A stretch of DNA of 5,934 nucleotides from Clostridia bacterium (GTDB lineage Bacteria > Bacillota > Clostridia > Oscillospirales > Acutalibacteraceae). The notes below the pieces were generated by a model that saw nothing but the letters and a program-made list of their open reading frames with translations, did no database searches and was not told where the DNA came from. Where the stretch lies: NCBI GenBank assembly GCA_017538005.1, contig JAFYJR010000146.1, positions 1-5,934 of the forward strand, read 5' to 3'. This document shows, piece after piece, positions 1 through 5,934 of this stretch (its first letter is position 1; each line of letters begins with the position of its first letter). Made by a program: the position numbers and the translations under genes.

Positions 1-620
1 ATGAGGAGTATGTCTATTTCAGAACCGACCATCACTGGACAACACGCGGTGCCTATCACGCCTATGTCGCGTTCTCAAAGACCGCGGGCTTTAAGCCGAC
101 GAAACTTGAAGACCATGAGAAGGGCCAGTTTGACACCTTCGTCGGCACGCTCTACGCGTGGTCCGGGGCATCGATTCTGAAAGAGAAACCCGACTATCTC
201 GAGTACTTCTTCCCGATTTGCGAGACCACGGCTGTCCGCTATCCGAACGGTTACATTAAAGACGAGGAAGCAATACCGATGAAGGTCATAAACGAGAACC
301 CTGCAGTCGGCAAGTATACCTGCTTCATAGACGGCGACAACCCCGTAACCAAGATTACAACCACTGCAAACACGGGCAGAAAAATCGTCGTTATCAAAGA
401 ATCATACGGTAACTCCTTCGTCCCGTGGATCTGTGACAACTTTGACGAGGTCTGGGTAATTGACCCGAGAAAGGTAAATGAGAAAGCCAACGAGATTGAC
501 CTCAAGTCTTTTTGCAATGAGTACGGCATAACCGATGTTCTTTTCTTAAACTACATCTTTGCCTGCACAAATGATCAGTCATACATACCGGAGTTCAACA
601 GACTTCTCGGCAATACATAG
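1..620 (+). CDS. DHHW-family protein (SGNH/AlgX-like), 5'-truncated by window edge
   Basis: The frame is open from the left edge (first full codon at base 3) to the TAG at 618-620, giving the last 205 residues or so of a longer protein. Near the left edge, bases 27-38 encode Asp-His-His-Trp followed by TTRGAY. About 125 residues later, bases 396-419 encode KESYGNSF. This pair is the signature of the DHHW family, which is related to the AlgX/SGNH-hydrolase fold. There the Asp/His of the first motif and the Ser of the second (codon 402-404) would form the catalytic triad. Such proteins are usually anchored outside the membrane by an N-terminal segment and are often encoded beside MBOAT O-acyltransferases in cell-surface polysaccharide modification; neither the N-terminus nor that neighbour is visible here. 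The C-terminal part, with the VWVIDPRKVN stretch, fits the family's usual end. The family call is firm. The substrate is unknown, and a role in surface-glycan acylation is inference. The ATG at 279 is internal, because the DHHW motif lies upstream of it. Confidence 0.85.
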   Translation, partial: EEYVYFRTDHHWTTRGAYHAYVAFSKTAGFKPTKLEDHEKGQFDTFVGTLYAWSGASILKEKPDYLEYFFPICETTAVRYPNGYIKDEEAIPMKVINENPAVGKYTCFIDGDNPVTKITTTANTGRKIVVIKESYGNSFVPWICDNFDEVWVIDPRKVNEKANEIDLKSFCNEYGITDVLFLNYIFACTNDQSYIPEFNRLLGNT

Positions 621-633
621 AAAGGATAAAGAC

Positions 634-888
634 ATGGAAGAATTCAGATATGATACGCAACTTCTCATAGATGGCGATGACCTCGACGAGGATGAGGTTC
701 ACGATTATTTCATGGAAAACTTTGAAGGCGACTGTCTCCTCGCAGTGGGTGGTGACGGAGACCCGATAAAAATCCATTTCCACACCAACGAACCCTGGAA
801 GGTGCTTGAATACTGCGCCTCAATAGGCGAGATCTACGACATAGTCGTTGAGGATATGGACAGACAGTCCAGAGGTCTTCAGGGCTGA
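634..888 (+). CDS. Small stand-alone FakA/YloV middle-domain-like protein (84 aa)
   Basis: The ATG at 634 is preceded by AAAGGA (621-626) at good spacing and lies 13 nt after the upstream stop, so the two genes are probably cotranscribed. The 84-residue product aligns by eye with the middle domain of the fatty-acid kinase subunit FakA (B. subtilis YloV). It begins with a YDTQLLI stretch matching YCTEFMI. A DEDEV helix and an acidic loop (GGDGDP, 39-44) follow, then the hallmark KIHFHTNEP (46-54), then LEYCASIGEIYDIVVEDM. In FakA the paired histidines of HxHT, here His48 and His50, together with a Cys in the YCTE stretch, bind zinc; that Cys is Asp7 here. The N-terminal DhaL-type nucleotide-binding domain and the C-terminal part of FakA are both absent, so it cannot be a kinase alone. 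Short proteins of this kind are often named 'kinase to dihydroxyacetone kinase' in clostridial genomes (from memory). The function is unknown; it may be an accessory or regulatory domain. An upstream ATG at 559 in the same frame overlaps the previous gene and has no support. Confidence 0.8.
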   Translation: MEEFRYDTQLLIDGDDLDEDEVHDYFMENFEGDCLLAVGGDGDPIKIHFHTNEPWKVLEYCASIGEIYDIVVEDMDRQSRGLQG

Positions 889-905
889 AAAGAGAAAAGC
901 GAAGC

Positions 906-940
906 GGCAGGTCCCAAATCATGGGGACCTGCCTTTTTTT
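906..940 (+). terminator. Rho-independent terminator after the FakA-like gene
   Basis: A perfect 10-bp stem, GGCAGGTCCC (906-915) with GGGACCTGCC (924-933), closes an 8-nt loop and is followed directly by seven T (934-940). It starts 18 nt after the stop of the small FakA-like gene. It separates that transcript from the glmS cluster, so glmS needs its own promoter. Confidence 0.95.
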
Positions 941-1003
941 GCACGAAAATCGAAAAAAGTTGAAGTTGTATTCTATTGTCATATCGCAGAGGCAGGTTGA
1001 TTG

Positions 1004-1012
1004 TGATATTAT
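1004..1012 (+). promoter_or_regulatory. Possible extended -10 promoter for the glmS cluster
   Basis: TATTAT at 1007-1012 differs from TATAAT at one position and is preceded directly by TGA (1004-1006), the TGn extension of an extended -10 element. No good -35 hexamer lies 16-18 nt upstream; the nearest TTGACA-like string, TTGTCA at 976-981, is 25 nt away. Some promoter is expected here because a strong terminator ends at 940 and glmS starts at 1080. The predicted transcript start is near 1019-1020. The position is a best guess from sequence only. Confidence 0.45.
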
Positions 1013-1021
1013 ATCAGTAGG

Positions 1022-1053
1022 CCGCGTCACCATTTATGTAACGGTGACAGCGG
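1022..1053 (+). promoter_or_regulatory. Leader hairpin or operator-like inverted repeat upstream of glmS
   Basis: CCGC GTCACC (1022-1031) pairs with GGTGAC A GCGG (1043-1053), giving ten base pairs with one bulged A at 1049 and an 11-nt loop. If transcription starts near 1019, this hairpin sits at the extreme 5' end of the glmS mRNA, where it could protect the RNA from decay. As DNA, GTCACC-N11-GGTGAC could instead be an operator just downstream of the start site. A run of six T follows at 1061-1066, but it is 7 nt from the stem, so it is not a normal terminator. The structure is seen directly; the function is inferred. Confidence 0.45.
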
Positions 1054-1079
1054 TAAATAGTTTTTTCGGGGGTTTTTAT

Positions 1080-2900
1080 ATGTGCGGAATAGTCGGTTTT
1101 ACCGGGCAGCAGAATGCCGCCCCGATTCTTTTGGACGGTCTCAAAAAACTTGAATACAGAGGATATGATTCGGCCGGCATTGCGGTTATGTGCGATGCGC
1201 AGATTTCGGTAAACAAAGTCACCGGCAGGATTGCCAATCTCTGCGAAAGGACGAAGGACGGCGAAGCCGTGCCCGGCACAGTGGGTATAGGCCATACCCG
1301 CTGGGCGACACACGGCGCGCCGACAGAGGAGAATGCGCATCCGCATCTTTCCAATGACGGCCGTTTTGCCGTTGTACACAACGGCATCATAGAAAACTAC
1401 ATTGCCCTGCGTGAGAAACTCATCAAGGACGGGTATCACTTCGACAGCGAGACTGATACGGAGGTAATTGTCCATCTGGTTGAGCGTTACTACAAGGGCG
1501 ATATGCTGGAAGCGCTCATAAAAACAACGAATAAACTTCAGGGCTCATATGCCCTTGGTGTCATCTGCTCTGAGGAGCCGGGAAAGATATACGCGGCGAG
1601 GGAAGCGAGCCCGCTTATCATCGGCGTCGGAGCGGATGAAAACTATTTTGCGTCGGATGTCACGGCGCTCGTAAATCATACCAGGAATGTCATTTACCTG
1701 GAGGACGGTGAGTTCGCCGAACTTTCTCCGGATGCCGTCCATGTCTACGACTGTCTCGGAAAGCCCGTTGACAAGAAAGTCACCAGGGTTTTATGGGATG
1801 TACAGGCGGCCGAAAAGGGCGGATATGAGCATTTCATGCTCAAGGAGATAATGGAGCAGCCGGCCGCCGTAAAAGCGACAATAGCTCCGCGCGTAAAAGA
1901 CGGAAAGATAGTTTTTGAGGAACTGGGAATTACATTGCCACAGCTCAAAAAGATAAGAAAGATAGTCATTACGGCCTGCGGCTCCGCTTATTACGCGGGC
2001 TGCGCGGGTAAATACGCGATAGAACATTTAAGTAAAATTCCGGTTGAGGTGGAACTCGCGAGCGAACTTCGCTACAGCGATCCGCTGATTGACGAGCATA
2101 CGCTGCTCGTCGTCATCTCGCAGTCGGGCGAAACCGCGGATACCATAGCCGCGATGAAGGAGTGCAAGGCGAGAGGAGCGAAGTCGCTCGCGATAGTAAA
2201 CGTCGTCGGAAGCACCGTGGCAAAACTCGCGGACTATACGGTTTACACCTGGGCGGGCCCTGAAATCGCTGTAGCTACGACGAAAGGCTATACCACGCAG
2301 GTGACGGTTCTTTACATGCTCGCGCTTTATTTTGCCGATATGCTTGACCGAGTTGACGATTACAGTATTCGTCTTAAGGCAATAGAGTCGCTTCCGAGAA
2401 AGATACAGCAGGCCATAGACATAAACTCTCATGTCCAGTATCTGGCCCAGAAATATCACGGCAGCAAATCGCTGTTCTTCATAGGCAGAAATACTGACTA
2501 TGCCACTGCCCTCGAGGGTTCCCTCAAGATGAAGGAGATTTCATATCTTCATGCCGAGGCATACGCGGCAGGTGAACTCAAGCACGGAACAATCGCGCTT
2601 ATCGAGGACCACCAGCCGGTAATAGCGCTGTGCTGCAACCCGATGATAATGGAAAAGACACTGAGCAATATCGTCGAGGTTAAATCACGCGGAGCTGAAG
2701 TGCTCGCTCTGACATTCAAGAACAATCAGAAAATCCTGTCCGTGGCGGATGACTTTATGTTCATACCCGATATTGACGCTTTGTTCTCCGCCGTAATAGA
2801 AATAGTACCTCTGCAGCTTCTCGCTTACTATGTCGCGAAGGAAAACGGATGCGACATAGACAAGCCAAAGAATCTCGCAAAGTCTGTTACGGTTGAATAG
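1080..2900 (+). CDS. glmS: Glutamine--fructose-6-phosphate aminotransferase (isomerizing), GlmS
   Basis: The product makes glucosamine-6-phosphate from fructose-6-phosphate and glutamine, the committed step to UDP-GlcNAc for peptidoglycan. The start is fixed by MCGIVGF: Cys2 becomes the N-terminal nucleophile of the class II glutaminase after Met removal. GGGGG at 1068-1072 is the likely ribosome binding site. The 606 residues match the usual length (E. coli 609). The N-terminal glutaminase domain (about 1-240) carries EYRGYDSAG, HTRWATHG and HNGIIEN (Asn101 in the oxyanion position). Two SIS sugar-isomerase domains follow. The first has ITACGSA (297-303) and SQSGET (347-352). The second has KEISYLHAEAYAAGELKHG with Glu486 and His502. 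The C-terminus NLAKSVTVE holds Lys601, the residue that forms a Schiff base with the sugar. All catalytic residues I can place are present, so it should be active. It leads a run of four genes with 11-12 nt gaps. The same frame is open upstream to an ATG at 921, but that lies in the terminator and is not the start. Confidence 0.98.
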   Translation: MCGIVGFTGQQNAAPILLDGLKKLEYRGYDSAGIAVMCDAQISVNKVTGRIANLCERTKDGEAVPGTVGIGHTRWATHGAPTEENAHPHLSNDGRFAVVHNGIIENYIALREKLIKDGYHFDSETDTEVIVHLVERYYKGDMLEALIKTTNKLQGSYALGVICSEEPGKIYAAREASPLIIGVGADENYFASDVTALVNHTRNVIYLEDGEFAELSPDAVHVYDCLGKPVDKKVTRVLWDVQAAEKGGYEHFMLKEIMEQPAAVKATIAPRVKDGKIVFEELGITLPQLKKIRKIVITACGSAYYAGCAGKYAIEHLSKIPVEVELASELRYSDPLIDEHTLLVVISQSGETADTIAAMKECKARGAKSLAIVNVVGSTVAKLADYTVYTWAGPEIAVATTKGYTTQVTVLYMLALYFADMLDRVDDYSIRLKAIESLPRKIQQAIDINSHVQYLAQKYHGSKSLFFIGRNTDYATALEGSLKMKEISYLHAEAYAAGELKHGTIALIEDHQPVIALCCNPMIMEKTLSNIVEVKSRGAEVLALTFKNNQKILSVADDFMFIPDIDALFSAVIEIVPLQLLAYYVAKENGCDIDKPKNLAKSVTVE

Positions 2901-2911
2901 GGGGAACGGAC

Positions 2912-4186
2912 ATGAAAAACTGCGCGATAGTAGGCATCAACTGGGGCGATGAAGGAAAGGGCCGTATGGTCGACCTCCTGACCGAGGAGTTTGACGTTGT
3001 CGTACGCTATCAGGGCGGCGGCAATGCCGGTCACACGGTGGTAAATGAGGAAGGCAAATTTGCCCTTCATCTTCTGCCGTCCGGTATATTCAGACCCGGT
3101 GTTTTGAATATCCTGGGAAACGGAGTTGCGCTTGACCCGGAGAATCTCTGGGCTGAGATGGAAGATCTGACTTCAAAAGGAATAAGCATCACCCCGGACA
3201 ATCTGAAAATCAGCAACAGGGCTTCGCTTCTTCTTCCCTGGCACAGGGAACTTGACGCTCTTGAAGAACTGAGACTTGCCGACAAGAAATACGGTTCCAC
3301 AAAACAGGGCATAGCGCCGTTTTATTCGGACAAGTATCAGAAGAAGACGATACTTGCGGGAGAACTTTTTTATCCCGAAGAAATGCGCGCTCACCTTGAA
3401 GACCTGTTGGAGTGGAAGAACCTCACCCTGACAAAAGTCTACGGCGCCGATCCTCATTCGATGGAGGATCTTGAGAAGTGGATGAGCGACTTCTGTGACA
3501 GGATAAAACCTTTTATCTGCGACACCGGAGAGGTCCTGAAAAAGGCGCAGAATGAGGGCAAGCGGATACTGTTTGAGGCGCAGCTCGGCGCTTTGCGTGA
3601 CCTGGATTTCGGTATTTTCCCGTACACAACATCTTCAAATACAACGGCTGCTTACGCGCCGATTGGTTCGGGCCTTCCGTCCCTTAAACTGACGGACGTC
3701 ATCGGAGTGGTCAAGGCGTACTCGACCTGTGTCGGCGAAGGCCCGTTTGTCTGTGAGATGTTCGGTGAGGAGGCGGACAAACTCCGTGAAGCCGGCTTCG
3801 AGTACGGTGCCAAAACCGGACGACCGCGCCGTGTCGGCCCGATTGACCTCGTCGCGACACGCTATGGCGTGGAAGTTCAGGGAGCGACGAAGATAGCCCT
3901 TACTAAACTTGATGTCTTAAGTTATCTTGAAGAAATTCCGGTCTGCACACACTATATTGTAAACGGAAAACTCACTGATAAATTCCCGTTCCCGCCCGAT
4001 CTTTCAGAGGCGAAACCCATGATTGAATATGTCAAAGGCTGGAACTGCGACATCTCGAAAGTGCGCCGCTGGGCGGAACTGCCGGAAGAGGCGCAAAGCT
4101 ATGTCATTATGATTGAGGATGCAATAGGATGCCCGATAAGCTATGTCTCAGTCGGACCTGAGCGAGAGAGCATCATTTTAAGATAA
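2912..4186 (+). CDS. purA: Adenylosuccinate synthase, PurA (divergent loop variant)
   Basis: The product joins aspartate to IMP using GTP, giving adenylosuccinate for AMP synthesis in the cytoplasm. The start at 2912 follows AGGGGG (2899-2904), which overlaps the glmS stop, with 11 nt between the genes. The length, 424 residues, is close to the E. coli enzyme (432). The P-loop-like NWGDEGKG holds catalytic Asp13, and QGGGNAGHT holds His41, both at E. coli numbering. TSSNTT is at 240-245. The aspartate-binding GAKTGRPRR (299-307) keeps Arg304 and Arg306. TKLD (Lys332) and SVGP (413-416) are the guanine-binding parts. Two IMP-contact regions differ from the E. coli pattern: GSTKQGIAP (128-136) replaces GTTGRGIGP and is followed by KK rather than RR, and FEAQLG (221-226) replaces FEGAQG. 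These look like features of a clostridial PurA branch rather than damage, since the frame is intact and the core residues remain. The family call is firm; normal activity is likely. Confidence 0.97.
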   Translation: MKNCAIVGINWGDEGKGRMVDLLTEEFDVVVRYQGGGNAGHTVVNEEGKFALHLLPSGIFRPGVLNILGNGVALDPENLWAEMEDLTSKGISITPDNLKISNRASLLLPWHRELDALEELRLADKKYGSTKQGIAPFYSDKYQKKTILAGELFYPEEMRAHLEDLLEWKNLTLTKVYGADPHSMEDLEKWMSDFCDRIKPFICDTGEVLKKAQNEGKRILFEAQLGALRDLDFGIFPYTTSSNTTAAYAPIGSGLPSLKLTDVIGVVKAYSTCVGEGPFVCEMFGEEADKLREAGFEYGAKTGRPRRVGPIDLVATRYGVEVQGATKIALTKLDVLSYLEEIPVCTHYIVNGKLTDKFPFPPDLSEAKPMIEYVKGWNCDISKVRRWAELPEEAQSYVIMIEDAIGCPISYVSVGPERESIILR

Positions 4187-4198
4187 CGGAGAAAAACG

Positions 4199-5725
4199 AT
4201 GGAAAAAGTACTGGTCTTGGATTTCGGCGGTCAGTATAATCAACTGATTGCGCGCAGAGTGCGCGAGCAGCATATATACGCGGAGATTAAGCCGTATGAC
4301 AGGATAACACCCGAGGAAATAAAGAAGGCAAAGTATAAGGGCGTTATTTTCACCGGCGGTCCCAACAGTGTCTATGACCCGGCATCGCCGCATTATGATC
4401 CCGAAGTGCTGAATCTGGGCATTCCGATTCTCGGAATTTGTTACGGCGCCCAGCTTATGGCCTTTATGGCGGGCGGCACCGTATCGGATGCCGGAGAATC
4501 GGGCGAATACGGCAAAACAAAACTGAGTCTTTCCAAAAGCACGATCTTTCGCGGTATTCCGAGCGGCATCGACTGTTGGATGAGCCACAGGGACTTTATA
4601 AGCAAATTGCCGGACGGATTCAAAACAATCGCGGTGACGGATAAGTGTCCCTGCGCCGCGATGAGCGATGTAAAACGCAAGCTTTATGCAGTTCAGTTTC
4701 ATCCGGAAGTCACTCATACCGAATACGGCAGGGAAATCCTGACTAACTTTTTATACGGTGTTTGCGGATGCTCGGGAGACTGGTATGTCGAGGATTACAC
4801 CGGTGAGCTGATTGAGAAATACAAAACAGAGCTTGCCGGGAAAAAAGTGCTTCTGGCGCTTTCCGGAGGCGTGGATTCGTCAGTCGCGGCCGCGCTTTTG
4901 TCAAAAGCCGTCGGGGACAATCTCACCTGCGTCTTTGTCGATCATGGTCTTTTGCGAAAAGGCGAAGGCGACATCGTCGAGAAGACTTTCAGCGGAAGAT
5001 TCGGACTTAATCTCATACGGGTCAACGCGAAAGACAGATTTCTTGAGAAACTTGCCGGCGTAAAGGAACCGGAACAAAAAAGGAAAATAATCGGGGAAGA
5101 ATTTATCCGTGTTTTTGAGGCGGAGGCCTCAAAGATAGGACATGTCGATGTTCTGGCACAGGGTACAATCTATCCCGATGTAATAGAGAGCGGAAAGGGC
5201 GATTCCGCAGTAATAAAGAGCCATCACAACGTAGGCGGCCTGCCTAGCGTAATATCTTTTGACGAGATTGTTGAGCCCCTGCGCGACCTGTTCAAGGACG
5301 AGGTCAGAAGCGCCGGTGAGATTCTCGGTTTGCCCCGTGAACTTGTCTGGAGACAGCCTTTCCCGGGCCCCGGACTTGCGGTCAGAATAATAGGCGACAT
5401 AACCGAGGAAAAACTCGATACTCTCCGTGAAGCAGACGCGATTTTCAGGGAAGAGGTCGGAAAGTGTGAAGTTCTTCCGGATCAGTTCTTTGCCGTATTG
5501 ACGGACACAAGGACAGTCGGCGTTATGGGAGATGCCAGAACCTACGGTTACACCGTCGCCCTTCGCGCGGTCACAACGGACGATTTTATGACCGCGACCT
5601 GGACAAAAATTCCGTATGATGTTCTTGAAACAGCGAGCAACAGAATAACAAATGAGGTCCTCGGTGTTTCAAGAGTTGTATTCGATATATCTTCAAAACC
5701 TCCGGCAACGGTGGAATGGGAGTAA
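4199..5725 (+). CDS. guaA: GMP synthase (glutamine-hydrolysing), GuaA
   Basis: The product converts XMP to GMP using ATP and ammonia from glutamine. The start at 4199 follows GGAGA (4188-4192) and lies 12 nt after the purA stop. The 508 residues form the usual two-part bacterial enzyme. The N-terminal class I glutaminase begins with VLDFGGQYNQLIARRVRE and has the triad Cys81 (GICYGAQ), His168 and Glu170 (FHPEVTHTEYG). A short linker with VCGCSGDW (188-195) follows. The ATP pyrophosphatase domain starts at about residue 215 and has the PP-loop LSGGVDSS (221-228) and QGTIYPDVIESG (321-332). The C-terminal dimerisation domain has RQPFPGPGLAVRI (385-397), TRTVGVMGDARTY and the end motif ISSKPPATVEWE, which binds XMP. 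All of these are intact. It shares the IMP-derived purine branch point with purA next door. Its substrate supplier GuaB is not encoded in the window. Confidence 0.99.
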   Translation: MEKVLVLDFGGQYNQLIARRVREQHIYAEIKPYDRITPEEIKKAKYKGVIFTGGPNSVYDPASPHYDPEVLNLGIPILGICYGAQLMAFMAGGTVSDAGESGEYGKTKLSLSKSTIFRGIPSGIDCWMSHRDFISKLPDGFKTIAVTDKCPCAAMSDVKRKLYAVQFHPEVTHTEYGREILTNFLYGVCGCSGDWYVEDYTGELIEKYKTELAGKKVLLALSGGVDSSVAAALLSKAVGDNLTCVFVDHGLLRKGEGDIVEKTFSGRFGLNLIRVNAKDRFLEKLAGVKEPEQKRKIIGEEFIRVFEAEASKIGHVDVLAQGTIYPDVIESGKGDSAVIKSHHNVGGLPSVISFDEIVEPLRDLFKDEVRSAGEILGLPRELVWRQPFPGPGLAVRIIGDITEEKLDTLREADAIFREEVGKCEVLPDQFFAVLTDTRTVGVMGDARTYGYTVALRAVTTDDFMTATWTKIPYDVLETASNRITNEVLGVSRVVFDISSKPPATVEWE

Positions 5726-5737
5726 GGAGCAAAAACC

Positions 5738-5934
5738 ATGGCAACAAAGTATATTTTTGTAACAGGAGGCGTTGTATCAGGCCTCGGAAAAGGAATAACG
5801 GCAGCATCGCTCGGTCGTCTGCTTAAAGCCCGCGGTCTTAAGGTTGCGGCTCAGAAACTTGACCCCTACATCAACGTTGATCCGGGTACTATGAGTCCCT
5901 ATCAGCACGGTGAGGTCTACGTTACGGAAGACGG
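5738..5934 (+). CDS. pyrG: CTP synthase, PyrG, N-terminal part (3'-truncated by window edge)
   Basis: The product aminates UTP to CTP with ATP and glutamine-derived ammonia. Only the first 65 full codons are present; the frame is open to the window end. The start at 5738 follows AAGGAG (5724-5729), which overlaps the guaA stop, with 12 nt between the genes. The visible protein is the start of the synthetase domain: FVTGGVVSGLGKG (7-19), the ATP-binding loop with Lys18, then KLDPYINVDPGTMSP (40-54) with Lys40, then HGEVYVTEDG. These residues match the family almost without change. The class I glutaminase domain expected at the C-terminus is outside the window. The spacing and strand suggest it is the fourth gene of the glmS-purA-guaA-pyrG unit. 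Confidence 0.98.
   Translation, partial: MATKYIFVTGGVVSGLGKGITAASLGRLLKARGLKVAAQKLDPYINVDPGTMSPYQHGEVYVTED

Noticed and set aside
279..620. A short 113-residue gene starting at the ATG at 279
   Set aside because: The same frame is open to the left edge and carries the DHHW motif at 27-38, so this ATG is an internal Met of a longer gene.
976..1012. TTGTCA (976-981) as the -35 partner of TATTAT (1007-1012)
   Set aside because: The spacing is 25 nt, far from the 16-18 nt used by the main sigma factor. The extended -10 reading does not need it.
1061..1066. T run after the leader hairpin as an attenuator terminator
   Set aside because: The run begins 7 nt after the stem ends, which is too far for a standard intrinsic terminator, and no alternative antiterminator pairing is evident.
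921..1079. N-terminal extension of glmS by 53 residues to an ATG at 921
   Set aside because: The ATG at 921 lies inside the loop of the terminator hairpin, and GlmS needs the Cys directly after the first Met, which the ATG at 1080 provides.
941..1079. glmS ribozyme upstream of glmS
   Set aside because: Only 139 nt separate the terminator from the start codon, and I find neither the AGCGCC start of the ribozyme core nor its pseudoknot pattern. A covariance-model search would settle it.
1014..1475. Antisense reading frame of 153 codons across the glmS leader and start
   Set aside because: It lies opposite the conserved glutaminase domain and resembles no known protein; no separate promoter or ribosome binding site supports it.
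4178..4717. Antisense reading frame of 179 codons across the start of guaA
   Set aside because: It lies opposite a clear guaA gene, spans the purA-guaA junction, and its translation shows no recognisable family. It is a shadow of GC-rich codon positions.

Overview
The window is ordinary chromosomal DNA of moderate GC content, most likely from an anaerobic Bacillota (Clostridia) such as an uncultured gut lineage. This is inferred from the purine-rich GGAG-like ribosome binding sites, the DHHW-family protein, a FakA/YloV-type domain and the style of the PurA and GlmS proteins. All six supported genes lie on the + strand. I saw no mobile element, CRISPR array, tRNA or rRNA.

Region 1 (1-888) holds the 3' end of a DHHW/SGNH-like gene cut by the window edge. 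After 13 nt comes a small gene for an 84-residue protein. It resembles the middle domain of the fatty-acid kinase subunit FakA/YloV but lacks the kinase domain. A strong intrinsic terminator (906-940) closes this unit.

Region 2 (941-1079) is a short leader. It holds a possible extended -10 promoter and, just downstream, a hairpin that would sit at the very 5' end of the transcript. No glmS ribozyme is recognisable there.

Region 3 (1080-5934) is a tight cluster, glmS-purA-guaA-pyrG, with gaps of 11, 12 and 12 nt, and pyrG is cut by the right edge. GlmS makes glucosamine-6-phosphate for cell-wall UDP-GlcNAc. PurA and GuaA complete the AMP and GMP branches from IMP and XMP, and PyrG makes CTP. 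GlmS, GuaA and PyrG all take nitrogen from glutamine, while PurA takes it from aspartate, so the cluster groups amination steps that feed nucleotide and amino-sugar pools. The IMP dehydrogenase GuaB, needed to supply XMP, is not in the window.

I do not see a new multi-gene system. The points most worth checking are the stand-alone FakA-like domain with a probably missing zinc ligand, the leader hairpin before glmS, and the unusual IMP-binding loops in PurA.
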